64,000 nt of DNA from Bryopsis sp. KO-2023 (lineage: Eukaryota; Chlorophyta; Ulvophyceae; Bryopsidales; Bryopsidaceae). The stretch is taken from assembly GCA_030272585.1 (NCBI GenBank), contig BSYQ01000009.1, positions 4,278,001 through 4,342,000 on the forward strand, written 5' to 3'. Every line of letters starts with the position of its first letter. Position 1 is the first letter of the stretch. A program made the position numbers and the translations under genes. The notes below the pieces were generated by a model. It saw nothing but the letters and a program-made list of their open reading frames with translations. It had not been told where the DNA came from and made no database searches. Shown here piece by piece: positions 25,607 to 38,700 of the stretch.

Positions 25607-26031
25607 AGAGATTGCATCGCGACATGGCCGCAACGATTTTCGACTTCATGTTTGCTCCTTTTTGCCTGTGAGGATTTTTTTTTGGTTGCATGGCAGATGT
25701 CGACCATGGTAACACTATTTTTTTTTGAGTAATGGGAAAAGGTGATGTTTAAGAATAAAGGTTCACAATCTAAGGCGAAATGGAAAAAAAAGAGTCCCAA
25801 CATGCAATCCCACAGCAAGGGGTGAATTGGGCCGAGGATTTTTCCTAGGGATCTCTCAAATTCCCTGCAAATTCCTCGCATATTTCCAATAGTTATATTA
25901 ACATTTATGCCCTGAATATTATTTTCAATCCAGCTTGAGGCTTTAAGCCCCCCTTTCCCCCCGATCTCAATCCAGCATCGCATCGCGCGGCGACCCAGTT
26001 TTTTCCAGCAAGAGTTCCGAGTCGCCTTCGT
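25607..26031. other. Intergenic, no gene seen
   Basis: Short spacer between the DUF3611 gene and the pseudouridine synthase. It probably contains the 3' end of one gene and the promoter of the next. No other feature recognised. Confidence 0.5.
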
Positions 26032-27843
26032 TTGGGGATAGTGTACGACACGAAGGGTTCCTTTTTAGCCCACTGCGACGTCTTTTCATTCGTTCTCGAA
26101 TTGTCTGCCACTGGGCTAATTGACGACCTTTTTGTTTCTGTCTCCGTGTTTTTTCTAGGACGGAGCCGATCAGGTGCGCGTCGAGATTCTGGCAATATGG
26201 GCAACGCTGCGTCGTCCTGGTACAATAAGGGACAGCGCGGGGGAGTCAGGGAAACCTTTTCCGCTGGTGCTGCATGCCGTCGAGGTAGGACGCGCCATAA
26301 AGCTGGGGAAGGCTGGGGACAGTGGTTTCGGGGGAGATTCCCCTTTTTATCTGGAGTGTTCGAGCTCTTTGGGATCATGAAGAGGGACAACGTGTACAAT
26401 CGCCCATCAGGGGGGTTCTGGGGAGCAGGGGCGCCCAGGGGGTCCGATGCGGCCAGCTGGCGGAGGACGGAGCCTTTGGAATCCGTTCGACCCAGGCAAC
26501 AAGCCCAGCCTCAGCGCCAGAACTTTCAAGAACGGCAACGAGAATCGACCCCTCCGCCGCCTACAAAGGTGGAGGATGATTCCAGACAGAAAACGCGCAA
26601 GATTAACCAGTGCGACAGCCCAGCGACGGCCGAGAGGACGATGCAACCGCGTTGCGAGGAGGAAGGGGGGCTCACAGACCTCGAAAAAACGTTTCTAACC
26701 GTGAAAGTGCCGCCTACCGACGTCGACGTCCCGCCGCGGGTGGAGCACATCATCGCGCCAAAAGAGGGGATCGCCTCGGATGTGATCTCCGAGAGCCTGG
26801 ACCTCCCGACTTGGTTCATAAAGGAGCTCATTCGTTTCGGGGCGGTGTACGCTTGTCCGGTGCATCCCCTCCCTCCGGAGTCGATGAGCCCGACACCCGA
26901 GCAGCTGGACAGGTTGAAGCACATCAGGCGCGAAACCATGAAAACCTTCGGAAGGCACCACAATCTCCAGCAGCCCCGGCGCCTGACCACCGACTCGACC
27001 CTGACAATTTACTCCTACGTCCGCGTCCACGTCCACCCGAAGCGTTTCCCGGCCTTTTATCGGTACAATTGGTCGGAGCGCATCGTGTGGGAAGGCAGCG
27101 GATGCGTCGTGGTCAACAAGCCGCCGGGATGTCAGGTGTGTTCCCGGGTGGATAATAGTTTGGAGTCCGTTTGCGCTTGGGTGACGGCGGAGTTGAACTT
27201 GCGGGACGAGCTCATGACGACCCACCGCTTGGACATGGGGACGGAAGGGGTGGTGGTTTTGGCCAAGACGCGCGAATTCGCATCCTACTTCAACAGGACG
27301 ATTTGCAAGAAGGATCGTGTCAAGAAAGTTTACAGGGCGCTGACGGAGGACCCCCCCGAATTGGGCCGATTGATTCACTACATGATGGTCGGCCAGCGAG
27401 GTCCGGGGGAACCTGCACACACGGTGATTTGCGAGGGAGATGAGCCCGCTTCATTGTATGCAGAGCTGGTGGTTCTGCGGGTGAACAGAGTCAAGCTGAC
27501 GGGGGAAGCTGAAGAAGCTTGGGGCAGCGAGGCTTTCGAAACCTTGATCGAATTGAAAACTGGGAGGACCCATCAGATTCGAGCCCAGCTGGCGGCTGTG
27601 GGGTGTCCCTTGCTGGGGGATAACTTGTACAGGGCTGTTGTGTCGAACGAAAACACCCTCATGGAAGGTGGGGGGCTGGAGGGTGGGGAACCCAAATTGA
27701 GTTACGTTGCGGGGCAGTGCGATTGCATTGGCTTGCAAGCATATAGACTAGAAATTCATGATTCGAGGGCCCCCGATTATTTCGGCAGGAATGCACCCAG
27801 GATGTTCGAAGCTGGGGTGCCTTGGTGGAGGGCAGCTTGGTGA
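26032..27843 (+). CDS. RluA-family RNA pseudouridine synthase
   Basis: One open frame of 603 codons to a stop at 27841. Likely real starts are later than 26032: ATG at 26197 (MGNAASSW, a myristoylation-like start) or 26377 (MKRDNVYN); a T-rich tract plus TTTTTTCTAG before 26160 suggests the first part is 5' UTR or intron. The enzyme would isomerise uridine to pseudouridine in rRNA, tRNA or mRNA. Motifs seen: VVVNKPPGCQV (family motif I), THRLDMGTEGVVVLAK with the catalytic Asp in HRLD, VKKVYRAL, and LKTGRTHQIRAQL followed by GCPLLGDNLY near the C-terminus. An S4-like region precedes the catalytic domain (LPTWFIKELIRFGAVY). A Pro/Gln/Arg-rich N-terminal 150 residues may be an organelle-targeting or disordered segment. 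Nearest plant type is RNA pseudouridine synthase 5-like (from memory, not searched). Intronless in its coding body. Confidence 0.9.
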   Translation: MGIVYDTKGSFLAHCDVFSFVLELSATGLIDDLFVSVSVFFLGRSRSGARRDSGNMGNAASSWYNKGQRGGVRETFSAGAACRRGRTRHKAGEGWGQWFRGRFPFLSGVFELFGIMKRDNVYNRPSGGFWGAGAPRGSDAASWRRTEPLESVRPRQQAQPQRQNFQERQRESTPPPPTKVEDDSRQKTRKINQCDSPATAERTMQPRCEEEGGLTDLEKTFLTVKVPPTDVDVPPRVEHIIAPKEGIASDVISESLDLPTWFIKELIRFGAVYACPVHPLPPESMSPTPEQLDRLKHIRRETMKTFGRHHNLQQPRRLTTDSTLTIYSYVRVHVHPKRFPAFYRYNWSERIVWEGSGCVVVNKPPGCQVCSRVDNSLESVCAWVTAELNLRDELMTTHRLDMGTEGVVVLAKTREFASYFNRTICKKDRVKKVYRALTEDPPELGRLIHYMMVGQRGPGEPAHTVICEGDEPASLYAELVVLRVNRVKLTGEAEEAWGSEAFETLIELKTGRTHQIRAQLAAVGCPLLGDNLYRAVVSNENTLMEGGGLEGGEPKLSYVAGQCDCIGLQAYRLEIHDSRAPDYFGRNAPRMFEAGVPWWRAAW

Positions 27844-29760
27844 AGGGGGAAAAAAAATTATGAGAAATTTTGAGGGGGGGTGTTGGACGGGAGGAAGTGA
27901 AAGCAGCAAAAAAAAAATGTAGTAGTTATATTTGGAAATCAAACGCAAATTTTGAGGGGGTTTCCAAAAATTCTTGTTTGTTTTTGAACTATTTTGGGTG
28001 AATATATTGTTACGTAAGGAACCCGATTCCTGAAAAAAAAGAAAAGAAATCCCAATGAACCTGTCGGAAACCTTTTTATTTCCACAGCTGTGATTTGAAT
28101 CTTTACCTTTTGTTTTTTTTCTTCTCTTTTCTTTGAATGCACGCTTCTGGATTTTTTCTTTTATTTTCTTGTTGGTGGGGGGATGTGACAATTGCAGAGG
28201 AGTAGGACAAGAATGGAGGAAAAAAACAAAAAACAAAATGAAAGCAGGGAAAAAAAGTCCTTTTTGTTATTTTTTTTTAGAAGGGTGAATTGGAATTGGC
28301 ACTTCTTTTTATTTCTCTTCTTTTATTGTTCCGTGTTGAAGGATGACAAGGATTGAATTTGTTTTTTTCGATATTCTCCAGTTTTTTTGAAAGCATGAAA
28401 ATAAAAACTGATGGGAAAAAAGAGGTAAGTGAATCAGGCAAATATCGGTTGTGGCAAGGAAAACAAAATGCAGAGAGGATGGGTCATGTACAATTTCAGG
28501 CGATCCTATGGGATGATTGCATGAGTTGGGGGCAAGGGAAAAGGAGCGGAAAAGAAGAGAAAAGAAAATTGGCAATGGACTTTTTTTGTCTGTTGTATGA
28601 TTGGAATTGTAAAATTATGGGATGGAACTATATTTTCAGAAACCAAAAAAAATTTATGAAGTTTGTTTTGATTCATCTGAAGGTTTTTTTTTTGTTGAAA
28701 TTTATTTTGGAGCTCGTAAAAGGGATGTGGGTCCAGAGCGTATTTTTCTTTTTTCTTTTCTTTAGGTCCTGTGCACCAACTTCAAATTCGAATGTGTGTG
28801 GTGGGATGGTTTGATATGTCAGTCTGTGGCTGGTTGATGCGAATTTCTGCAATTGCTTTTGGCCAATTGTTCATGAAGGAACATGCGTTTCTCTTCTTAG
28901 TATCGGCAGCAATATTGTTACTGCTTTTTTGTCCGAAGGCAAAAAAGTGGCTGTGGCTTCTTGTTAGGTTCTGTAATTGTTTTTCGTCAATTGTTTTTTT
29001 TGCCGCAGATTTTGTAGCAGTTATTTTTTGTTACTTGTGGCACGGTTGTGGGTTTTGCCTCCGAAGAATGCAGACACTCGCGCACACACAACAGGATATC
29101 ACCAAAAAATTTGCAGTCCTTGCTTGCTCCGCTTTGGAGTGCATGGAGATGTAAAATGTATTCTTGCGTATAAAGGGGACTGTGGAAAATAAGAATTGAA
29201 TTTATAGGGACTAAATATACCAATACGTGACCACCATCTAGGTGCAAACCTGTTTTCATCCCGGCTGGTGTTCGCGTGCAACTGTTGAGGAGCACCCCCC
29301 CCCCAAACCAAGAGTAGAGGAGACCCAGCGAAGGTCTTTGCATGGGCATTTATCAGATGCATGACCATTATACCATCGGGGCATGTCTGACTGGGAGCTC
29401 TCGGGCAGAAAACGTTTTTCTGGCATGCGGAAACAGAAAACAGAAAACAGAACCAAGATTCGAACACCTGCAGGGGTGCGAAGGGGAGTGAGCAGCAGTT
29501 TTCTTCGAAAATTGCGCTCTTTGGTCTGGGCGCCCTGCAGGTGATTGGACGAAAGACGCTCGAAAGCGCAGACTGCCCTTTTTTTTGTTCGTACCCGTTT
29601 CCTTGCAGGGTGAAGGCTTCCTACTGAGAGCAAATTGGTTAAGCGCCGACAAAGCACAGTTTCCACATTAGAAGCGCAGATGTTTTCTTCATGTAATTTT
29701 GGTAACTTCTTCCCCTTCCTTTTCGACGTCACGTCTGCCTGTATGGTTTCAGTTCAACAG
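27844..29760. other. Long intergenic stretch, no gene seen
   Basis: AT-rich with many homopolymers. A plus-strand frame at 28771-29154 encodes a Phe/Leu/Cys-rich chain that looks like translated T-rich DNA, not a gene. From 29250 to 29700 composition is more even and short minus-strand frames occur, but none is recognisable. The end of this stretch should hold the promoter of the DNA methyltransferase. Confidence 0.5.
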
Positions 29761-32700
29761 ATGTTGCGTCAGAAGAGGAAAGCAAAAAACAGTGATTCTG
29801 CGGGGAAGCGACAGAGGTCCGTTCCATTTGAAGCTGACGGATACAGATGGCTCGGCGAGCCAGTACTGGAGCAGGTCGGTGTTCGAGTCCTTTTGTCGGA
29901 ACCTTCCGTCACGTTTTCCGAGAGAAAGTAATACGCTGTTGTTTTTGGCACAATTGCCCGACTGTGGGTGATGCCCAAATATGACACATCGCATATGCAA
30001 TTGACGAATTTGTGGAAATCTGAGTCCTCCTGAAATCTATCAATTCTTCGACCATATTCAAAGTATATGCATGGCAGACAAGAAACCCAGGGGGTGTCCA
30101 GTATCAGGTTTGAAAAGCAGTGGTTTTTTTGCATGTAACATTCACCAGGGAAGGTCAAAGTTCTACCAGGGTGTGGAGCTGGAGCCGATTGAGGAATTCA
30201 TCAATGAACAGCCAGACAATTTCAAGGTGGATCTCTACCCCTCCCTCCTCAACAAAAACCTATTTTTTTTATGTTTTGTATTTTTTAATATATCAATATT
30301 GATCCTATTGATATTTTTTATGGGGGGTTCATAATTATGGTGAAATCTCCAATGAGCAATCAGATGGTACGGTAATGTGTATTATGCAAAAGTGGTCATT
30401 GTGTAGATAATTAAATACATTCCGTTGCATAGTGGAGGGGCTACATGGGTTTTTTTAGGCTCAATATTTGAACCAAAGGAAAAATCCTTGATTATTGGAG
30501 CATGGATAACAACGATATAGGGCCCATATGCAAGCTATATGGGCTTTGGGGGGTTTATATGCAAGACATAAAAAATAGCCAAACAATAAAAAAATAATAG
30601 ACTTGTTTTATTTGAAATAAAAAATAGCAATACGATAATGGTAGGACTTTTCGTTTTCTTCTTAGTAGTTAGGGGAGCATTTGGATTCTTGAAGGTGGTT
30701 GCTTTGCTTTCGGATTGTGATAGGAGCAAAGTGGCTCCTAATGCAATATATTTATTTATAAATAATTTAATTTATTAATTAATTTATTCATTGATTGGTG
30801 GATGGGCTACATGACGCTTTCAGCTTTGAAAAATCAAAGAAGAGAAAATGAAAGGAATCGATTGTGAAACAAAGTTCGCAAATTAATTAAACCCACAAAA
30901 GAAGAAGAAAAAAAAAGGAAGTAAATTTAAATAAAGTTTATTTTTTTTAGACCGATGAATTGCCTAGTCTTGAGAAATACCATGACCTCTAAAACAAAGA
31001 AGAAGGAATAAAGAAATAAATTATCCGAAACTAAAGATTCATTCCTCCATTTTTTTTGTTCATACATGCACATTATATTTGATATATCAAAAAAAGCACG
31101 TTTGTTTTTTTGTTTTTGTTTTTTTTTCTGTTTTATCGTTATTTTCAAATGTATTGAAAATCAGGATGAAGGCCTAGTAGCCCATCCATTGTGCATATTA
31201 GTAACATGAGCTCACCACTCTAGCAAGAAAAAGCCGATTTCCCCATATCCACATTTCAATATCTCCCTCTTCCTTATTTTTTTTATTTCTTTTTTTAATT
31301 ATTATTGTTTCTTTTTTCTTTGCAAATTCAGCTCTTTTTAAAAGATGTGGTAGAAATCATCCCAAGGACAGACGAAAAATTGCTTCAGGGAATGGTCGAG
31401 CTACCATGCGGACAGCAAAGAGTTTGGCTTTTCAGAATTGATGAATTGCTAGAGAAAAGGGTAAAATAAATAAATAAATAAATATGGCACATTGACAGAT
31501 ACATGCATGGCACAACTCGCAAATTCAACATGAGGAATTTTGCCTCTTTTAAAAAAAAAATTCTAGTGTGTTAATTACAAGACCATTGTTTTTGATTTAA
31601 AAAGAAAGTTTCGATTTTCCTTGGCATCCTTCTCTTTAGGTGATATTTTTTATGTCAACTTTTTTTTCAGTTTATCCGCTACGCTTCTAAATGACTGATA
31701 CGTCTCGAAACAAGAAGGGGCAAAAAAAAAAGTCTAAGTGACAGTTTTTTTTTCTTCTTCTTCTTCTTTTTCCCCTTTAATTTTTTAGTTTTTTTTTTGG
31801 AAATCAGGGCGAGCCTTTTTGCAGGGGACAGTGGTTTTATACGATATGGGACACCATCGTGAAAGTGAAAGATAAGGATGGGAAGCACACGCTGCCAATG
31901 TCGAAAAGCGAATTGAAAACAGTGGATTGCCAGCAAATCTATTTGGCGGAGGATAACACGGACTACGAGGAGGAGCTGCCCCTGGGCTCCATCAAAAAGT
32001 AAAAAATACCATCATTTGTATGATTATCAGTGTTATTGTTTATTTTTTTTTATTTTTTTTTTTGGAGGGGGGGGGGGAAGTGATTGAAAAAAGAAAAAGA
32101 AAATTATGTAGCTGGATTGATCGGTATGCAGGTTTTGTTTTAAAATATATTGCCCCTACATATATGTGAATACATGTACGATTTTTATTTTTATTTTTTT
32201 TTGGCGGTAGTGGTATTGAAGGCACGGTTGCCATTTCCATTTTGATGTTGGATGTGTGTTTTATTGGGTGTTTTTTTTTTGGGTTGAATTCATAGGCCTG
32301 CTCGTGTGGAATATGTGGTGCCTGGCCGGAAACCTGTAAGGAACTGCGAGTATTGGTACTCCATGTCACACTCGCTCAAAAATTTTACTTTTCGGGATCA
32401 TCACAGATCCGAATGGTTGGAATTTCAAAAAGTAGAGGAACCAAAAGAAAGGGTGAGTACAACTTGAAGAAGAAAAAAAAGGGTCTGAAAATAGTAGAAG
32501 CGTTTTTTCTTTTTGGGGTGTGTGCTTCGACAAGGGAATTGTGCTGAGTGAAAAGTGGAAAATGGTTCCTTATGAATAGCCCTCTTTTTTTTTAATAAAA
32601 AAAACAAAAACAAAAAAAAACAGCCTTGAGTACACAATACTCGGGTCACCTTGTTTCACACTATTTTTTTGGGGGTAATTTTCCTTTTTTTCCGAATTTT

Positions 32701-35700
32701 TTCGTTTGATATTTTGCGATGATGCCCTTACAGGTTTTGCAAGTTTTGGAGGTTTTTTGTGGATGTGGGGGACTGAGTTTCATTGCAGGAAATTCACATG
32801 GGGTCAAAATCAAACCTGCCTACGCTGTCGACATCAGTCCAGATGCCACTGCGACCTACAGAGCAAATCACCACTCCACAAACGTAAGCAATCCTTATGT
32901 TCTAGTTTTGCTTTTTATTTGCAGGCATTCCCCTTCGGGTTGATTGTATCATCAAGCTAATTTCTCTAATTTTTTATTTTTTGGGTAATTTCTGTTTCTG
33001 TTTCAAGCTGTTGTTTTAGCCATGTTTTTCCCGAAGTGTTTTGGGATTTTTCGAAGAAAAAAAAAGAAATTGTTTTGGGGTGTGCTTTTTTTACAGGTGT
33101 TTTGTTGTGATGCGGAGATTTTTGTACGCAAGTGCAAACTTCTTGAACAGAAGTATGAGGAATTCGGCATTACAGACGAGCTTTGTCGAAATCGACCTAA
33201 GGAGCCTATTGCAGATATGGTGGGTCGAAATTAGAACAAAATGAAAAAAAAAAAAAAAAAAAGATGTCCAACTTGTGAAAAAAAATTTCTATATCGCACC
33301 TTTCGTTTTGATTTCTAGCCAACTTTAGCCACATGATGAGTCGTGTTTTTTTTTTCAAATTACGTTTTTTTGGATTTGGCCTCTCATTGTCATGTACATG
33401 TATGCGTGTGGTAATTATTTAAGAATCGAAAAAGCCAAAAAAAACGCGGCATGTACACTAAATGAAGGTTGGTATTTTGGCTTTTTGTTGAAATAATTGA
33501 ACGCACAAGGCGGGAATTGCCGAATTCAGCTCTTTCTCATGGAAATGCGTTTTTAACCCAGTTTCACTTGTTTTTTTTTTTGAAAATTCTAATTAAAAAC
33601 AGATTTTATCTTACAAACGAGAAAGTGGAAATTTTTTCAACTGTGCTTTTTACTGACATTGCCTTTAAAATAAGAAAAAATGCCACCCACCAGGTGCAAA
33701 TAAAAAGGAAATCTGCACCAAGATTATTCAAGGAATTTTGGTATAATTTTTTTATTTTCGACATTTCATCTTGATGTTAATTGTTTTGAGTTTTGTGGCT
33801 ATGAGGTGATAGATTTCGAAATGCATCCCAGCAAAAAGAAAATCACTAGGTTCTTGATCCAAAGGTAAAGACATTATATATATGTATGTACAACAAAAAA
33901 CGAAAACATGCATTGTTGTCCATATTATACAAATATTTTTGTATGCTTTTTTTTTTTTTTCAAAAATCCTTTCCACTGTTGCTGTTGCTCTCCCGCTTAC
34001 AAATCTGTGGCCGTCACTATATATATATAACACTTGGATCGGTGTTTGATTGAGAAGAGCTTTTTTTTTTCCACAACGAAAATCATAGAAATTATGGCGT
34101 TGCATTAACAAGAAGCTTTGAATGATTTCTTTCTTTCTCTCTGTCTTGCTTCCTTCTTTTTTCCCCTGAATAATAATAATAATAATAAGATTCCATTTCA
34201 TGTCTTTTTGTTGCGTGGATGAAAGGTGGTGGTTGGGGAGGGGTGAATTTTCTGTCGATCTGATGTTGTATGGTATTTTCATTTTTATAAGTTTTTTCTG
34301 TTTCAAAAATTTTCAGGATGATGTACGAAAGTAAAAATATGTCGGAAGAAGAGGTGAAAAATTGCCTCGTATCGCTCCGAACTTCGAAACGCTTTCCTTT
34401 GCCAGCGGATGTGGATGTTGTTGCAGGAGGACCTCCATGCCAAGATGTATGATCACTCATTTTTTTCGAAAGTTCAAATTGCAGTTGATGCTACCTTTTT
34501 ATTCCAAAAAAAAAAAAAATCAAAAATTGACATGCATGGTCTGACAAGAGGAGAATTAAAAAAAACGCTGTTGCTCTAGAAAATGTTTTCGAGCACGAAA
34601 AATAAAAGAAAAAAAGTATAGCTCTTAAGGGTTGGTGAGAAATCCTGTACAGCGAAAAAGATTACTAATTTTTCATTGTGATATTTATACAGGTGAGCTC
34701 TGCAAATCTGCACAAGAAAGAACACTCCATTCTGGAATCTGACGAAAAGAAAAACAGAAATTATCAGTTGCAGGTTTTCTTCAAAGTCATTGCTTATTTT
34801 CGACCCAGTTTCACTTTGATGGAGAACGTGCAGGTGATTCAAAAAGGAGGCCGTTGCTTTTGAGTCTTTTATCTCATTCTGGATTTTGCTTTTTATCTCA
34901 ACTTTTGTTTTTATTTGATTTTATGGTTGGGCTGGCAAAATCATATTTAATAATATTTTGAGTTCTAACCCTAATTTGGAATTCAATCGTTTTCCACCAA
35001 GCATTCCTAGATCGTAAATTTGCGAGTTGGAAAATTTTCGATAAGTAAAAGTGTGATTAATAGTTTTTCAAGAAAAAAAAACAAAAAAACAATTAAGGCA
35101 CCATTTTTTCTTTTAATTCTCTAAGATCCACCCAGGAGAAAAAGACGTCATGCGATGTCCCCGAATTTCGTTTTGTTTTCGCCTTAGCTATTAACTCTAT
35201 ATTCGAAACTTATTATAATTTTTTATGTGTGGGAAGCAAAATGAAATTGGTGGGGGGGGGGGGAAGGTGACTGTTGCTTTTTTTGAATTCTTTCTGTTTC
35301 GTATTTTTTTTGCAGCATATTTTTGTGCAGGATGATGGAATGTACGTGAAGTATGCAATAATGAAGCTGCTGGCTCTAGGATATCAGTCTCGATTGGCAG
35401 TGCTATCCTCCAATGGTTGTGGGGCCCCACAAGTAATATTTTAGCTCCATCTTCTTCCTTTTCTGTTTTTGTTTTTGTTTTTGTCCTGTTTTTTTTTTGT
35501 GTGTGGGGGGTGTTCTTCATCCCCCTGCAGAATGTCATATTGTCATGTAACATTTTTTCTTTCCCTTTGTCTGTAAATTTTTTCTTTTTTTTAATATTTT
35601 AAGTGGTGAGGGAGGAAAAATTCCTGTTTTCTTCTTAGCTGTTTCGAAGCATTTGGTATGGAGAAATGGAGGGGTTTTTTTTCCTTTTCTTGTTTTTTTT

Positions 35701-38700
35701 TTTCGAGGTAGATTCCGTTGATTTTTTTTTTCATGTCGTGAGGAGTAAGAAGGGAAAGGATATGGAGTGGAAAGAGATGGAAAAAATTGGCAGAAGCAGC
35801 TAAAAACTAACTTTTGTTTTTCAATCCCTTTTTGTGTAACAGAATCGTTGGCGGTGCTTTCTGTGGGGGGCGATCTCTGGGAAGGAGGACTTGCCTTCTT
35901 TTCCAAAAGCAGCGTTTGAGATCACCTCCATTGGGAAGCTTCCAGGAAGTGTAAAGGTATGAGTTTTTTTTTACCTCTCTTCAAAAATGTACAGAAGTGA
36001 TTAAGAAAAAGAAAAAGATGAGGGTTTCAGCCTCGTTAAAAAAAATAAATAAAAAAAACGTTGGATTCAAAATTAGAAAAAGAAAAAAAAATACGGAGAC
36101 GTAAGTGCTGGGCATGTGTGTGTGTGTGCGGGTGTTCTCCTCATTATTTTATTTTTAAACGAAGTTTCGAAAAAAATCTAAGGGAATGAAAAAAAAAGAA
36201 GAGTATCGAAAGGAAAACAAAAAACAAGGTGTAAAAAACTGTTGGAAATAAGTTATATTTATTTGTGGCAGAAGAGGAGGTCTTCACCAGTTTTTTCTTG
36301 TCCATATTTTTCTGTTGTTTTTCTTTTTTAATTTTTTGGGGGGTGGTGCGCTGGGCTGTAGCAATGCAGAATTTTGCCTGAGGAGGAAAGAGCATCGGAG
36401 ATTTATCCAACTACCACCATTTGGGATGCTTTCGAGGACCTTCCCCCCATTTCGAATTATTCATTGCTAGAAGTGATGCCTTACAAGTGAGCTCCAACTC
36501 ACTCTGTCTTTTTTTTTTCCCCACTCATTTTTGCTTTTTATTGGAATCTGATCATAGAATAGACCATCCCGATTATTCAACCAAAAATAACCCTCTGGTT
36601 ATTTTATTTTTATTTTTCGTTTCGTTTTGTTCTTTTTTTTCAATTGTATGTAGCCATTCCAATTTTTAAAATGAGCCGGAGCTTACGCTTCATCATCTAG
36701 TTCCGAAGATTTGGGTTATTTTTTTATTTATCTATTTTTATTTATTTTCTTTGTTTCTGGACGTTCTGGAAGGAGCAAACCTTATCGACCTTATCAATTC
36801 CTGATGAGGAGGTCTCCGCCAGCTGGTGAACCATCAAAAGAAGAAAGGCTGGAGGTCAAAAACAAAATCATGAAAACCACGCATATGAACTTGCTTGGAA
36901 ATCTTTTCAAGACGTCTCAGTCCAAGGGAAATCCATTGGTATGCACCACCAATATATATTATTTTTATTTCTATTCTCTTTGCTTTTCCTTTCTTTTTTT
37001 TTTGGGGGGGGGGCAGGGGGGGAGAGGGGCAATAATGATTCCAATTGAAGATCAGCTTTCAGGGATGTTCGTTTGGATGGAAATTGAAATGTCGATTGTA
37101 TGGATTCTGAAGGGGAAAAAAAGATCGAAAGAATATCTGAGCTTGCTTGATTTCTGAAAGTATTTTATCTGATGTTTCAATGGAAACATGTTTTTTTTTT
37201 TTGTGAAAAACAGGAAGAGCTGGGCAGGCACTTCTACCACGATCCTGCTCCATACGATCGAGAGGTGCGGGTGCTGTGGGCCCATTTTTCTTATATTTTT
37301 TTTTTAATTTTGTGTTCTTTTTTTTTCCCCCCCTGGAACGGCTTTTTTAATTTGTATTTCATCCTGTGTAAATTGAGAAAACAAGAATCCCGATCAGAAT
37401 ATTCTCCTGGTCAAAATTTCCAGCGAGTTGAAACCGGAAAAAAAAAACGAGAAAATGACGATTTGCTTTCGTATTTTTGCTGTTTGTTTTTTCTTGATCA
37501 GGTGTTGAACAGTTATCTTGACAAATTGCCCCCAGAATCAAAGAGGCGACAAACAGCCATGCTGGCAGCTGAAAAGCATGCGGCCATAGTGAGAACAGGG
37601 CTTGAGGTATGTCCTTAAAAAAAAAAAAAAAAAGAAAAAAAAATCACTTCCCAAGATTCCCCTTTCTAACCGACCCCAATTCCAAACCATATCTTGTTCT
37701 GTAAAGCCTCCATGCTTTTTTTAAATTATTTTTTTTAATCACGCTTTCGAAAAAGCGAAAGCCCAAGTATTGATTCTGCCTGACTTATTCTGATGTTAAG
37801 AAGGAAAAAAAATTGAATTATATTGAAAAAAATATATTTTTTACCTGTAAGAGATCCTCTATCCTGAATTACCAATTCTCGAGTTGTTTCAGTTTACCAT
37901 CAGAAACTGGGTCTCTCTCTCTTTTTTGTTAGCATGTTTCCATGCTTTTTTTTCCTTCCTTCCTAGCCTTACGTACTTAAGATTATTTTCTTTTTTTTTT
38001 TTGTAAGGTAAAGAAAGCCCTGGATGAGGTCCGACATGCCAAGCATGAAAGAGGGGTTGACCTTTTGTCTGACCATCGACCAGACACAATCACACTCGGA
38101 AGGCTATCCACGGTTAAGGAAATACCGAAAGCACCGTACAGCGGACTCAAGGACCTCCCTGGAATAGTCAACCATAGAGATGGTAACTCTTTTTTCTTTG
38201 CCAAAATTCAGTGTCAGCAGTTAAGCCAATTTTTGTTTTCCTAAACCTGTTTCAACTTTTGTACCCAGCACTGCTTTCTATTTTCTCAAACGCGTTATAT
38301 TGATGCTGACACCCCCCCCCCAAAAAAAAATAAAACGCTCTAACCACCACCTGAGCTCTCTGGAATCGCATTCCAACCCACCTTCTTACTTTCAATTCAA
38401 AAAAACATATAAAAAAAACTTTCTAGAGTGGATTTGCTGAGGAAAAACGTCCATTTCTTATTTGAACCTACGGAAAAAAAAAACAATTGCAGGATCAATT
38501 TGTTCTGGAAACCTCCATCTGATTCAACCCGACGGCACGACGAGGTGTCGGGGGGGAGGGACCTGCAAAGTAAGCAAAGGAACATTGGTCCACTATTACC
38601 ACACAAGCAGAGGCGTTTCTCTGCCAGGATGCAAAGCCCAGACAAGAATCACCCCCACTGGCAGTCTCTTGGCACCAAGGTGGGCGATTTGCTTTTTTTT

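Noticed and set aside
28771-29154. Hydrophobic open frame that could look like a membrane protein
   Set aside because: Phe/Leu/Cys composition follows from T-rich DNA; no conserved motif and no flanking exons.
33469-33774. Missing methyltransferase exon or chromodomain
   Set aside because: The frame lacks chromodomain aromatic residues and its splice phases do not fit both neighbours.
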